Of a stretch of DNA of 64,000 bases, positions 16,696 to 25,404 are shown one piece after another. Source of the DNA: an uncultured Bacilli bacterium. Lineage in GTDB: Bacteria; Bacillota_I; Bacilli_A; RF39; UBA660. Both the position numbers and the translations under genes were made by a program. The DNA is taken from assembly GCA_934096275.1 (NCBI GenBank), contig CAKOLK010000004.1, positions 6,981-70,980 of the forward strand, read 5' to 3'. The notes under the pieces are model-generated. The model ran no database searches and was not told the origin of the DNA. It saw only the letters and a list, made by a program, of their open reading frames with translations. Within the stretch, counting starts at the first letter, position 1, and the number at the start of each line of letters is the position of its first letter.

Positions 16696-16773
16696 TTAGA
16701 TCCAAGCACCTAGTATAATAATTAATAAGATAAATAATACTAAAACGATTGCAGATGATGAAACATAATTCAT
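16696..16773 (-). CDS. YjcZ-like sporulation micropeptide, 25 aa
   Basis: ATG 16773 with AAGGAGGAATAA upstream. After NYVSSS the rest is one helix, AIVLVLFILLIIILGAWI, very close to the VVLFILLIIVGA motif of Bacillus YjcZ/YczN-type spore peptides. First gene of a two-micropeptide operon. This fits the other sporulation genes in the window. Confidence 0.75.
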   Translation of the reverse strand: MNYVSSSAIVLVLFILLIIILGAWI

Positions 16774-16912
16774 AATTTATTCCTCCTTTTTTATTGTTCT
16801 AAATTATTTTATGGTAAAAGTACAAAATGTGTGAATATATGTGTCTATAAATCTTGTCTTTTATCTTTTTTTTTGTTATTATAAATTATGTACTAATTAA
16901 AGGAGGATAAGT
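16774..16912. other. Divergent promoter region of YjcZ-like genes and prsA
   Basis: AT-rich spacer. On the plus side a Shine-Dalgarno AAAGGAGGA precedes the prsA start at 16913. I see no clear consensus promoter on the minus side, which would fit control by a sporulation sigma factor (inference). Confidence 0.35.
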
Positions 16913-17911
16913 ATGAAAAACTTAAAAAAATTATTTGTTTTAGCAATTTTAGTTACTGTCGTAACTGGATGTGGCAAAATACCAACACTTAAAAATGGTG
17001 AAGAAGCAGTAGTTAATACTAATAAAGGTGGAGTTTCTGCTGAAGATCTATATCAAAAATTAAAAACTAAAAATGGCACTGCTGTTATGGTTGATATGAT
17101 TGATACTATTATCTTAAATGATATGTATAAAGAGGAAACTGATGCTGAAAAGAAGTATATTGAAGAACAAGTGGCTAAATTAAAAAGTGCTGCTGAGCAA
17201 TATAAATCAACTTATAGTGCAATGATTAAATACTATGGCTTTGAAAATGAAAAAGAATTAAAAGAATATTTCTCACTTACTTACAAAAGAAATCAAGCTG
17301 TTAATAAATACGTTGGTAAATCTATAAAAGAAAAAGAATTAAAAAAATATTATGAAAAAGAAGTTTATGGAGATATTAAAGTTAAACACATTTTAATTAG
17401 TCCAGAAACTAATGATGAAATGACTACTGAAGAAAAGAACAAAGCTGATGAAAACGCTAAAAAAGAAGCTCAATCAATTATTACAAAACTTAATAATGGT
17501 GGAGACTTTGATAAACTTGCTAAAGAATACTCTGATGATACTGCTACTGCAAGTAAAGGTGGAGATTTAGGATGGATTTCTACTGATGAAGACTTTGTTC
17601 AAGAATTCTTAGATGCTGCATTCAAACTAGAAAAAGGAAAATATAGTTCTAGTCCAGTTAAAACTACACATGGTTACCACATCATCTATAAAACAGATGA
17701 AAAAGAAAAACCTAAATATGATGATGTTAAACAAGATATCATTGATAAGTTAGTTGAAGAAAAGCTAAAAGATGATAGTACTTTATATTATGATACTTTG
17801 GAAGAAATAAGAAAAGATTATGATATGGATATAGTTGATTCTGATTTATCTAAATTATATAAAGAATACATGAAAAATTTAATTGCTAATTCAAAAAATA
17901 ATAATAATTAA
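16913..17911 (+). CDS. prsA: Peptidyl-prolyl foldase lipoprotein PrsA
   Basis: 332 aa. It helps exported proteins fold at the outer face of the membrane. A lipoprotein signal ends in the lipobox VVTGC (Cys at about residue 20). A SurA-like N-domain is followed by a parvulin (PpiC) domain from about residue 160 (VKHILISPE, GGDLGWIS, THGYHIIYKTDE), then a C-terminal helix. Standard length. Likely client proteins include the many exported surface proteins of this window (inference). A terminator follows at 17913-17936. Confidence 0.93.
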   Translation: MKNLKKLFVLAILVTVVTGCGKIPTLKNGEEAVVNTNKGGVSAEDLYQKLKTKNGTAVMVDMIDTIILNDMYKEETDAEKKYIEEQVAKLKSAAEQYKSTYSAMIKYYGFENEKELKEYFSLTYKRNQAVNKYVGKSIKEKELKKYYEKEVYGDIKVKHILISPETNDEMTTEEKNKADENAKKEAQSIITKLNNGGDFDKLAKEYSDDTATASKGGDLGWISTDEDFVQEFLDAAFKLEKGKYSSSPVKTTHGYHIIYKTDEKEKPKYDDVKQDIIDKLVEEKLKDDSTLYYDTLEEIRKDYDMDIVDSDLSKLYKEYMKNLIANSKNNNN

Positions 17912-17912
17912 T

Positions 17913-17936
17913 AAAAGAGTAGATTTCTACTCTTTT
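17913..17936. terminator. Bidirectional terminator prsA/recX
   Basis: AAAAGAGTAGA pairs with TCTACTCTTTT around two T. It lies between the prsA stop and the convergent recX stop (17935-17937). Confidence 0.85.
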
Positions 17937-18669
17937 ATTCTACTTTAAAACCTTTTCTATACATATACTCTTTTATTTTATACTCTAACTCTTTACCAGT
18001 ATACTTTCTAGATAATTTACTTCTTACTTTTTCTAATTCTTTTTGATATATTTCATTATCATCTATATCATATTCACTAAGACATTTATTTATAATACTT
18101 AAATCATAACCTAAATTAATAAGATTTTGTTTTATCTTATTTTTTAATATATAACTAGATTTATTATGATTGCTTTTAATACTCTTTTCAATGTATATAT
18201 ATATTTTTTCTTCTTCAATACAATTAGTAAATATAGATAACTCATCTAAAACAGTATCCTTATCAATACCTAAATTAGTAAGTTCCGTAACGATCTTATT
18301 TGGACCAATATTCTTTAAATTAATTGCATCCAATATATAAGACTTTGCATATACTCTTTCATCTATATACTTTTCCTGTTCTAATCTTGCTACAGCATAA
18401 TCTATATCAAAATCATTATAATCTTTTTTAAATAAATACTCTTCAATTTCTTTTCTAGTTCTTAGCTTAACCTTTATATACTTAAGAGCAACATAATAAG
18501 CCTCAAATCTCTTATTTTCTTCTAAAAACTTAGCTAAATCTTTTTCATTTACATCCTTTATAAGTAAATCATACTTTAAAATAATATCCTCATATAATGT
18601 ATACTCTTCATTGTTAATAATAACCTTATACTTACTATTACCTAAATATTTATATCCCTGTATTTTCAT
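17935..18669 (-). CDS. recX: Regulatory protein RecX
   Basis: 244 aa. RecX binds RecA filaments and limits recombination. It shows tandem three-helix repeats: LRTRKEIEEYLFKKDYN, AVARLEQEKYIDERVYAKSY (the hallmark), KIVTELTNLGI, and a third repeat ending KIKEYMYRKGF. The N-terminal extension with small beta strands (YKYLGNSKYKVIINNEEYTL) is usual in Bacillota. It begins right after the rpoZ terminator. Confidence 0.9.
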   Translation of the reverse strand: MKIQGYKYLGNSKYKVIINNEEYTLYEDIILKYDLLIKDVNEKDLAKFLEENKRFEAYYVALKYIKVKLRTRKEIEEYLFKKDYNDFDIDYAVARLEQEKYIDERVYAKSYILDAINLKNIGPNKIVTELTNLGIDKDTVLDELSIFTNCIEEEKIYIYIEKSIKSNHNKSSYILKNKIKQNLINLGYDLSIINKCLSEYDIDDNEIYQKELEKVRSKLSRKYTGKELEYKIKEYMYRKGFKVE

Positions 18670-18678
18670 AAAACATCC

Positions 18679-18717
18679 GTAAAAAAAGCCTAATTATTTT
18701 TTAATAATAACTAGGCC
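18679..18717 (-). terminator. rpoZ terminator
   Basis: GCCTAGTTATT pairs with AATAATTAGGC, followed by seven T on the minus strand. It overlaps the rpoZ 3' end. Confidence 0.8.
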
Positions 18718-18891
18718 TTCAGCGACTTCTTCAAGTGCTCTTCCAATATTTTTTACTGATTTGTATTTTTTTTCTGGTTTTTGTAAATGATGTGTTTGTC
18801 TTATTTCTTCACTTCTTTGAGCCGCTATGTGGACTAGGCGATATTTCGAATCAACAAATAACAATAATTTATCAATTGATGGATATATCAT
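18694..18891 (-). CDS. rpoZ: DNA-directed RNA polymerase subunit omega
   Basis: 65 aa from ATG 18891, preceded by GGGGAGTG; an upstream in-frame GTG at 18909 is less likely. Family marks are MIYPSIDKLL, YRLVHIAAQRSEEI (the core omega helix that embraces the beta-prime tail) and KNIGRALEEVAEGLV. The usual neighbour gmk is not adjacent; recX follows instead. Confidence 0.92.
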   Translation of the reverse strand: MIYPSIDKLLLFVDSKYRLVHIAAQRSEEIRQTHHLQKPEKKYKSVKNIGRALEEVAEGLVIIKK

Positions 18892-18974
18892 ATGTATCAC
18901 ACTCCCCACTATAATAATATATTATTATTTCTCTTTACACAATAGAATTGACAAAATTAGACATTATTTTACAC

Positions 18975-20159
18975 TTATGAATTAACTATCAAATACATTG
19001 TTGCTAAAAACTCTTTAGGAAATAAAACTGCTAAATTAAATATTTCTTCAGTATTTTGATTTTCTTTATACTTATTATAAATATGATTTATTAAAAGTTT
19101 ACCTTTTAAATTAGTATTATATTTGATCTCTTCCTTAGTATTTAGCTTTTCTAATATCTTCTTATTAAACTTACTAACTGTATATATTCTAGTATTATCT
19201 AACTCGAATACTTTTCCTAAGTACTCTAAATACTCTAACATATAACCTTCAAGATCATTATCACTATTTATATCAAGTAATAATTTATTATACTTAGTTA
19301 TTTCAAATATCTTATTCTTTATCTTACTCTTCTTAGAATTACTAACTAACTTATTAATGTGATAAATATAATTCATTTTAATCTTTAGATAATTCTTATG
19401 AATATCTCCCTTTTTAAAAGTAAAGTTCTTACCATCTAACTTTTTAAAATATTTCATTGTATCATTATAACCAAGTCTTATATTTCTTTTAGTCAATTCA
19501 GGACTAAAATCTAAAGTAAACAGTGCATTATCTTTACTTTTTATAACATCAACTTTTACATCTTTATTCTTATAATTCTTATGAAAACCAAATGCTGAAA
19601 GATCCACTGCCAATACTTCCTCTGCTCCCATCTTTATAGCTAAATCTATTGGCATATTATCATAATAACCACCATCTACAAAATATTCTCCATCTATTTG
19701 TTTTCTTTCAACTGCAGGAAAACATGTAGAAGACGCTATTACATAGTCTACTAATTTACCTTGTGGTATTTGATCCTTAGTAAGCATCTTTGGATTAAGA
19801 GTTTTTAAAGAAACTGTAACAAGTCCAAAATCTATCTTTGATTTTCTTATTTTATTTTCATCTATTTCTTTTTTCAAAAACTCAGTAGCTTTATCAAACT
19901 TCATTCCTTTATTAGTAGCTATTTCTTTAGCCATTACCTTTATATCATCAGATGTAAATAAATCACTAGTAGTCATATTAAGCCATAGTTTTCTTGCCTT
20001 TTTATAGTCACCCATAGCATAAATAGCACCATTTATCGCACCAATCGAAGTACCAGTTACTATATCAAACTTCATATTAAGTCTTTTAGTAGCTTTCCAT
20101 ACTCCAATCTCATATGAACCCTTTGCTCCCCCTCCTGAGAATACTAATGCTCTTTTCAT
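18975..20159 (-). CDS. Patatin-like phospholipase
   Basis: 394 aa. It shows the oxyanion loop GGGAKGSYEIG, nucleophile GTSIGAINGA and the catalytic Asp motif DGGYYDN, so it is a Ser-Asp dyad acyl hydrolase, probably acting on membrane lipids from the cytosol. The C-terminal 200 residues are Lys/Asn-rich and not recognised. Single gene with Shine-Dalgarno AGGTGA. Confidence 0.9.
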   Translation of the reverse strand: MKRALVFSGGGAKGSYEIGVWKATKRLNMKFDIVTGTSIGAINGAIYAMGDYKKARKLWLNMTTSDLFTSDDIKVMAKEIATNKGMKFDKATEFLKKEIDENKIRKSKIDFGLVTVSLKTLNPKMLTKDQIPQGKLVDYVIASSTCFPAVERKQIDGEYFVDGGYYDNMPIDLAIKMGAEEVLAVDLSAFGFHKNYKNKDVKVDVIKSKDNALFTLDFSPELTKRNIRLGYNDTMKYFKKLDGKNFTFKKGDIHKNYLKIKMNYIYHINKLVSNSKKSKIKNKIFEITKYNKLLLDINSDNDLEGYMLEYLEYLGKVFELDNTRIYTVSKFNKKILEKLNTKEEIKYNTNLKGKLLINHIYNKYKENQNTEEIFNLAVLFPKEFLATMYLIVNS

Positions 20160-20238
20160 CCTTATTCACCTCATTATCATTATACAAAATTGTATTTTAA
20201 TTGACAAGTAATTAATAATAAGATGTAATCTCTTTACA

Positions 20239-20814
20239 CTAATCAGTTATAAAAAATATCAAATCTTTACCAAGTGGATTATTAAAATAATTAGTTTTTA
20301 AAGAATTAGTAATTCTTAGTAATTCACTAACATCTTCACCATCAACTTTACAAGCATCTATCCAAAGAGTAATTAATTCTATAAAAACACTATATTCATG
20401 AATAAAGTAATTTTCATTAAATACCCAGTTATTATCAAATGATAATGCTTGAGCCATTTCATATAGCTCATCAGTACCTACTTTTAAAACATGATTTTCA
20501 CTAGTTTTACCTTCTTCATCAACATACAATTCATAACTAGTTTTTGTATTATCATTTACTTTCTTCTCTAACATACTACAATAAAACTGTCCTAAAGGCA
20601 TTATTTCTTGTAAAAACTTATTTATATTATCATTTACAAAATCTTCTTTTATAGATAATACCATTTCATTATCATTTTCTAAAACATTATAAGTATCTAC
20701 ATCAATATAATTACCTAATTGATTAAATATTTTATCCTTTTCTACCTTTTCATTTTCATTTTTTCTTGTAACTGTAACTCTTGTTGCTATTCCATACGAA
20801 AAAAATCTTCCCAT
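20239..20814 (-). CDS. Hypothetical protein, 191 aa
   Basis: Starts with GRFFSYGIATRVTVTRKNEN and has a Shine-Dalgarno AGGAAAGC. Acidic and soluble, with no motif that I can name. It lies downstream, on the same strand, of the structured RNA at 20909-21041; the RNA ends in its own terminator about 95 nt before this ATG, so it could be a leader that controls this gene or an independent RNA. Confidence 0.65.
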   Translation of the reverse strand: MGRFFSYGIATRVTVTRKNENEKVEKDKIFNQLGNYIDVDTYNVLENDNEMVLSIKEDFVNDNINKFLQEIMPLGQFYCSMLEKKVNDNTKTSYELYVDEEGKTSENHVLKVGTDELYEMAQALSFDNNWVFNENYFIHEYSVFIELITLWIDACKVDGEDVSELLRITNSLKTNYFNNPLGKDLIFFITD

Positions 20815-20908
20815 AGCTTTCCTCCTTATTATAAAATTTATCTACCTCTACCAATGTATGAATTCAATATATCAAATTAAGAAGTACAAAGTCAAGCGAG
20901 TTCAGATC

Positions 20909-21041
20909 AAAAAAGCAACCCAAACAAGATTGCATCAATTCATTGTTAATGGGAACCCCAGGCGAGATGAATGCTCACATATAAATATATGCTTACTGGC
21001 TATGCCAACACATCGTTACCCCTTCACAAGTTCCCATACAC
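20909..21041 (-). ncRNA. Structured RNA of unknown family, with promoter and terminator
   Basis: A promoter (TTGTTT 21072-21077, 18 nt, TATAAT 21048-21053) points to a start near 21041. The RNA is closed by an 8-bp stem (ATGGGAAC with GTTCCCAT, 21030-21037 and 20949-20956). It contains two inner hairpins (TGGC/GCCA; CATATA/TATATG) and ends in GCAATC/GGTTGC plus TTTTTT (20909-20933). GC content exceeds the surroundings. The overlapping plus-strand ORF is not gene-like. A riboswitch, 6S-like or other small RNA is possible; SRP RNA and tmRNA motifs are absent. Confidence 0.6.
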
Positions 21042-21091
21042 ATATATATTATATCATTACTAAGTTTTTTAAAACAAGTGAAAAACTAGAA

Positions 21092-21117
21092 ATAAAAAAG
21101 CAAGCATAAGCTTACTC
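21092..21117 (-). terminator. Terminator of cotD-like gene
   Basis: AGTAAGC/GCTTGCT around TTAT, followed by TTTTTT on the minus strand. Confidence 0.75.
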
Positions 21118-21477
21118 TTAGTAATTACAACATGAACCACATTGTACATTTTCACATACGTTTTCTTCACAACAAGAATAACTTGGTTGATATGTGTGTT
21201 TAAATACATGATGATTAACTATTCTTGTTCTTACTGGACATACATGTGGTACAACATGTTCGATAGTTCTGTTAACTACTCTTTCTCTTACTGGCTCAAT
21301 GATTGGTGCTTGAGTAGTACCCATCATCATTCCTCCAGCATTTGAATTAACATTTGTCATTTGATCTTGATTAAGATCAATATCAATATTGCCACTATTG
21401 TTGTCTATGTCTATTAGACTTTCTTGTCCAGGCATAGTAAACATTGGCATTTGTCTCATACAATTTCTATTGAACAT
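21118..21477 (-). CDS. cotD: CotD-family spore coat protein
   Basis: 119 aa. A Met/Asn-rich N-terminus and acidic centre precede the CotD core (VVNRTIEHVVPHVCPVRT, RIVNHHVFKHTY) and a Cys-rich tail (SCCEENVCENVQCGSCCNY). Such inner-coat proteins are crosslinked and are made in the mother cell under SigK/GerE, which fits the sigK gene at 36179. No consensus SigA promoter is seen upstream. The symbol is by family, not strict orthology. Confidence 0.85.
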   Translation of the reverse strand: MFNRNCMRQMPMFTMPGQESLIDIDNNSGNIDIDLNQDQMTNVNSNAGGMMMGTTQAPIIEPVRERVVNRTIEHVVPHVCPVRTRIVNHHVFKHTYQPSYSCCEENVCENVQCGSCCNY

Positions 21478-21576
21478 TATAAATCCCCCTATCTAATTTA
21501 TCATATTCAAATATAATATTTAGTGTATAATACAAACGCCTTTATTATTTATTAATTTTCAATAAACAAAAAGTCA

Positions 21577-21606
21577 ACAAAATTGGAATTCAATTCCGAT
21601 TTTGTA
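21577..21606 (-). terminator. Terminator of the DUF4186 gene
   Basis: AAAATCGGAATT pairs with AATTCCAATTTT, with GTTGACTTTTT downstream on the minus strand. Confidence 0.6.
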
Positions 21607-21621
21607 TAAAAAATAAAATGC

Positions 21622-21981
21622 TTACTTGTCAATTTCTTTCTTTATCCAAGTCATTATCACTTCATTAATATATTTTATTTCATCATCATCTAAAATCTTA
21701 TTCTTATCAATACCATACCATTTACTAATACATCCTCTACAACAAGTAGCAGTAGCATGCTGAGCAATAAATACAGGATGTCCATTCATCGGAGTCTGCT
21801 TCCCATCATTTACTTTACTTACATCTTTTAATCTCTTATTTATAAAATCATATGCATGCTCACTTATCTTATCTAAGCCTTTTTCATTTACATAATCTAT
21901 ATCTTTTAGTTTTAAATGAAAACTATTTCTAAACTTAGACTTAGATAAATTATACAAAACCAAATCTATATTTTTATTCAT
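21622..21981 (-). CDS. DUF4186-family protein
   Basis: 119 aa. The block HPVFIAQHATATCCRGC followed by ISKWYGIDK is the signature of this short uncharacterised family, and the Cys pair plus Cys suggests metal binding. It also has SKFRNSFHLKLKDIDYV at the start. Its function is unknown. It sits downstream of the zinc-ribbon gene with 17 nt between. Confidence 0.85.
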   Translation of the reverse strand: MNKNIDLVLYNLSKSKFRNSFHLKLKDIDYVNEKGLDKISEHAYDFINKRLKDVSKVNDGKQTPMNGHPVFIAQHATATCCRGCISKWYGIDKNKILDDDEIKYINEVIMTWIKKEIDK

Positions 21982-21998
21982 AGTAAAAAGATAGTCTC

Positions 21999-22433
21999 CT
22001 ATCTATTCTTTTTAACTTTAATTGAGTAAATAATTGCCTCAATAACAAATACTGGTACAGTACATAAACCTATAAAAGTACAAATAGTACTAAATGTTTG
22101 AAAAAATGATGATTGTGTAACGCTTGGAGATGCAAAAAGACTAATAAAGCCCTTAACAAAATATGGTACCCAAAATATAAAAATACAAAGACATCCATAT
22201 TCCCAATGGTATCTAACCTTTTTAGGTTGTTGATATTGATTTTGCCCGTACATTTGATTATTCATCATATTTTGTTGTTGATACATTTGATTGTTCATTC
22301 CTTGAAATTGATTGTTTTGCTGTTCATACATATTGTTATTATTAACTACTTGTCCTTGTTCTACTTTAGTTCCACAATTAGGACAAAACATTTGATTACT
22401 ACTTAGTATATGCCCACATTGTCTACAATTCAT
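21999..22433 (-). CDS. Zinc-ribbon membrane protein with Gln/Asn-rich linker
   Basis: 144 aa. An N-terminal zinc ribbon (CRQCGHILSSNQMFCPNCG) is followed by a low-complexity linker of Asn, Gln, Met and Tyr (about 30-70) and two hydrophobic segments (about 78-100 and 112-135). Such zinc-ribbon membrane proteins are common in gut Bacillota and have no known specific role. The repeat-like linker comes from runs of AACAAATG-type codons. Confidence 0.75.
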   Translation of the reverse strand: MNCRQCGHILSSNQMFCPNCGTKVEQGQVVNNNNMYEQQNNQFQGMNNQMYQQQNMMNNQMYGQNQYQQPKKVRYHWEYGCLCIFIFWVPYFVKGFISLFASPSVTQSSFFQTFSTICTFIGLCTVPVFVIEAIIYSIKVKKNR

Positions 22434-22486
22434 ATGAATTACCTCCTAGTATAAGGATAGCAAAAAGATTAATTCACTTCAACAAA

Positions 22487-22516
22487 AAACGTAAAGTTTA
22501 CTTTTACTTTACGTTT
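22487..22516 (-). terminator. ffh terminator
   Basis: AAACGTAAAG pairs with CTTTACGTTT around a 10-nt loop, then TTTG on the minus strand, at the ffh stop. Confidence 0.75.
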
Positions 22517-23822
22517 AAAAAGGCATTTTAAAATTTCCAGATGATATTTGTTTCATCATCTTTTTACTTTGTTCAAATTGTGTTATTAATCTATTTACTT
22601 CCATCACCGGTCTTCCACTTCCCTTAGCAATTCTCTCTTTTCTAGATGCTTTTAATACTTCAGGATGTCTTCTTTCATATGGAGTCATAGATAAAATAAT
22701 TGCTTCAACATGAGCCATATCCTTAGGATCAATCTTAATATTATTAAGTCCCATTTTTTTAGCACCTGGTATTAATTTTAATAAGGATTCTAAAGAACCA
22801 AGCTTTTTCATTTGTTTCATTTGGGTTAGGAAATCTTCAAGATCATACTTACCACTTTGCATCTTTTTAAGAGATTTTTCTGCTTCTTTCTCATCAATTA
22901 CTTCATTTGCTTTATCTACTAGAGAAAGAATATCACCCATTCCTAATATTCTTGAAGCCATTCTATCAGGATAAAAATAATCTATTCCATCGAGTTTCTC
23001 AGATATACCAATAAACTTAATAGGTACGTTAGTAAGATGTCTTACAGAAAGAGCAACACCTCCCCTGGTATCTCCATCTAGCTTAGTTAAAATAACACCA
23101 GTTAATAAAATAGCATCATTAAAACCTGTTATTACATTAATAGCATCTTGCCCCATCATAGAATCTATTACTAATAATATTTCATCAGGATTTACTTCAT
23201 CTTTAATATTTTTAAGCTCATTCATTAAATCTTCATCAATATGAAGTCTACCAGCAGTATCTATTAAAACATAATCATAATTATTTTCTTTTGCATAAGC
23301 CATTGCATTTCTAACTATTTCTACAGGATCTTTCTTTCCTTCTTCATAAACTGTTATACCAAGTTCTTTTCCAATTTGCTTTAATTGATCAATAGCAGCA
23401 GGTCTATAAACATCACAGGCTACTAAAAGAGGATTTTTCTTTTCCTTTTTTCTAAGTAAATTAGCAAGCTTTCCAATAGTAGTAGTCTTACCACTTCCTT
23501 GTAAACCAACCAACATAAGAGTAGCAGGATTACCCTTAGTATTTAAAGGAGCTTGTTCCCCACCAAGAAGATCTTCAAGTTCATCGCGAATTATACCAAC
23601 AAACATTTCTCCTGGAGAAAGACTCTTTTTTACTTCCTCACCAAGAGCTTTTTCTTTCACATTATTAGTAAACTCCTTAACAACTTTATAATTAACATCA
23701 GCCTCAAGAAGTGCAAGCCTTACTTCTCTTAACATTGGATCAATATTATCTTCAGTTATCTTTCCATAACCTTTTATATTTTTAATAGCATTCTGTAATC
23801 TATCACTTAATAATTCAAACAT
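22515..23822 (-). CDS. ffh: Signal recognition particle GTPase Ffh
   Basis: 435 aa. It binds signal sequences on ribosomes with SRP RNA and docks on FtsY. The N domain (FELLSDRLQNAIKNIKGYG) is followed by the G domain (GLQGSGKTTTIGKLA, DTAGRLHID, TKLDGDTRGG) and the Met-rich M domain (KQMKKLGSLESLLKLIPG, RRHPEVL, RIAKGSG, then QFEQSKKMMKQ). No ylxM partner is seen upstream. Confidence 0.96.
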   Translation of the reverse strand: MFELLSDRLQNAIKNIKGYGKITEDNIDPMLREVRLALLEADVNYKVVKEFTNNVKEKALGEEVKKSLSPGEMFVGIIRDELEDLLGGEQAPLNTKGNPATLMLVGLQGSGKTTTIGKLANLLRKKEKKNPLLVACDVYRPAAIDQLKQIGKELGITVYEEGKKDPVEIVRNAMAYAKENNYDYVLIDTAGRLHIDEDLMNELKNIKDEVNPDEILLVIDSMMGQDAINVITGFNDAILLTGVILTKLDGDTRGGVALSVRHLTNVPIKFIGISEKLDGIDYFYPDRMASRILGMGDILSLVDKANEVIDEKEAEKSLKKMQSGKYDLEDFLTQMKQMKKLGSLESLLKLIPGAKKMGLNNIKIDPKDMAHVEAIILSMTPYERRHPEVLKASRKERIAKGSGRPVMEVNRLITQFEQSKKMMKQISSGNFKMPF

Positions 23823-23866
23823 TTATATCACCAATATTTATTATATAATAAAATGCATTAAAATAA

Positions 23867-23895
23867 AAGAAAAAATCCCAGAAAAGTCTGGGACT
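23867..23895 (-). terminator. Terminator between the SPFH operon and ffh
   Basis: TCCCAGA/TCTGGGA around CTTT, then TTTTTT on the minus strand, downstream of the SPFH gene. A second hairpin, GTCATGA/TCATGAC (23902-23920), lies just before it. Confidence 0.8.
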
Positions 23896-23963
23896 TACTA
23901 CGTCATGAATCCTCATGACACTATTATATTATGTAATATTTCTATAAATATACATATTTTTAA

Positions 23964-24845
23964 TTATTTTTTATTTTTTTCTACAAGTTCACTTACAGTA
24001 GTAGTAACAGTAGCTAGATTTTGTAAATCAGATGGAATTATAATCTTAGTAGATTGTCCATTTGCAGCTTCAATAAATGCTTCATAACTCTTTAATTTCA
24101 ATACTGATTCATCTGCTTTTGCATCTTTAAGAAGTTTTAACCCTTCAGCAGTAGCTTGTTGTATTTTAAGTATTGCTTCAGCTTCCCCTTCAGCTTCTTT
24201 TATTTGAGCCTCTTTTTTAGCTTCAGCACGAAGAATCATACTTTGTTTTTCACCCTCAGCAGTAAGAATAGCAGCTTTTTTTTCACCTTCAGCTTGAAGA
24301 ATCTTTTCACGTCTTTCACGTTCAGCACGCATTTGTTTTTCCATAGCTTCTTGTATATCTCTAGGTGGTAAAATATTTTTAACTTCAACACGAGTAACTT
24401 TTATTCCCCATGGATCTGTTGCCTCATCCAAAATTGCACGCATTTTAGAATTGATTATATCACGTGAAGTCAATGTTTCATCAAGTTCTAACTCCCCAAT
24501 TATATTTCTAAGTGTAGTAGCAGTCAAGTTTTCAATAGCACTTATTGGCATTTCAATACCATATGTATACAACTTAGGATCAGTTATTTGAAAATAAACA
24601 ACTGTATCAATTTGCATTGTAACATTATCCTTTGTAATTACAGGTTGTGGTGCAAAATCTCTTACTTGTTCTTTTAAAGTAACTCTATTTGATACTCTTT
24701 CAATTATAGGTATCATAATATTAAAACCATTATGTAATGTTCTATTATATGAACCAAGTCTTTCTACTACATATGCTTTTGATTGAGGTATTATTTTAAC
24801 CCCACTTATAACTAGTACAACTAATACTATTCCAAGAATTATCAT
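23964..24845 (-). CDS. SPFH/band 7 (stomatin-like) membrane protein
   Basis: 293 aa. One N-terminal membrane segment (IILGIVLVVLVISGVKII), then the band-7 domain (VVERLGSYNRTLHNGFNIMI, IDTVVYFQITDPKLYTYG, DPWGIKVTRVEVKNI), then a long Ala/Glu coiled coil with repeats of AEGEKKAAILTAEGEKQ. QmcA/HflK-like proteins form membrane microdomain cages. It directly follows the NfeD gene (stop/start at 24845), the usual NfeD-SPFH pair. Confidence 0.93.
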   Translation of the reverse strand: MIILGIVLVVLVISGVKIIPQSKAYVVERLGSYNRTLHNGFNIMIPIIERVSNRVTLKEQVRDFAPQPVITKDNVTMQIDTVVYFQITDPKLYTYGIEMPISAIENLTATTLRNIIGELELDETLTSRDIINSKMRAILDEATDPWGIKVTRVEVKNILPPRDIQEAMEKQMRAERERREKILQAEGEKKAAILTAEGEKQSMILRAEAKKEAQIKEAEGEAEAILKIQQATAEGLKLLKDAKADESVLKLKSYEAFIEAANGQSTKIIIPSDLQNLATVTTTVSELVEKNKK

Positions 24846-25276
24846 TAATCATCTTCCTCCTTTTCTTTAACAATTAATTTTACTCCCTCTATTGCAAGTA
24901 TTTCTACTTTGCTACCCTCTTTAATCTTTTTATTAGCTTTAGCACTCCAGTACTTACCATCAATTTTAACTTCACCAATATCAGTCTTAGTTATTTCTTT
25001 AGTAACTATGCCAGTTTTTCCTATTAACATATCAGCATTAGTTCTTGATGGTTTAGTAAGTAAATACTTTCTTACAACTGGTCTTGTAAATAATAAAGTT
25101 ATTACACTGACTATTAGAAAAACAGTAGTTTGAATCATTACATTATCAGTAAATAATGACACAATATATGCAAGAAGTGCTCCAAAAGCAAACCATATTG
25201 TTGTTAAATTAACAGTGCATAACTCTAATATTATTAAAACCACAAATAATATTAACCATGAATACATATACTCCAC
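24845..25276 (-). CDS. NfeD-family membrane protein
   Basis: 143 aa, the short NfeDb type. Two or three membrane helices (WLILFVVLIILELCTVN, WFAFGALLAYIVSLF, TVFLIVSVITLLF) and a C-terminal OB-fold (GKTGIVTKEI, GEVKIDGKYWSAKA, GSKVEILAIEGVKLIV). It works with the adjacent SPFH protein. Confidence 0.92.
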   Translation of the reverse strand: MEYMYSWLILFVVLIILELCTVNLTTIWFAFGALLAYIVSLFTDNVMIQTTVFLIVSVITLLFTRPVVRKYLLTKPSRTNADMLIGKTGIVTKEITKTDIGEVKIDGKYWSAKANKKIKEGSKVEILAIEGVKLIVKEKEEDD

Positions 25277-25404
25277 TTCCTTATACCTTTATATTATCAT
25301 ATTTTTTATGTTTCTACAATATGCCTTTTAATACACACTTACAATAATTTTATGTCACACCATATATTTTTTATTAATTTGCGTTTCTTGTGCACATGAA
25401 ATAA

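Noticed and set aside
20909..21041. Assignment as SRP RNA, tmRNA or ZTP riboswitch.
   Set aside because: None of the diagnostic motifs is complete; only an isolated CGCCTGGG is shared with the ZTP core.
20858..21109. Plus-strand ORF of 83 codons.
   Set aside because: Composition is unlike protein, no Shine-Dalgarno, and it is antisense to a well-formed structured RNA with promoter and terminator.
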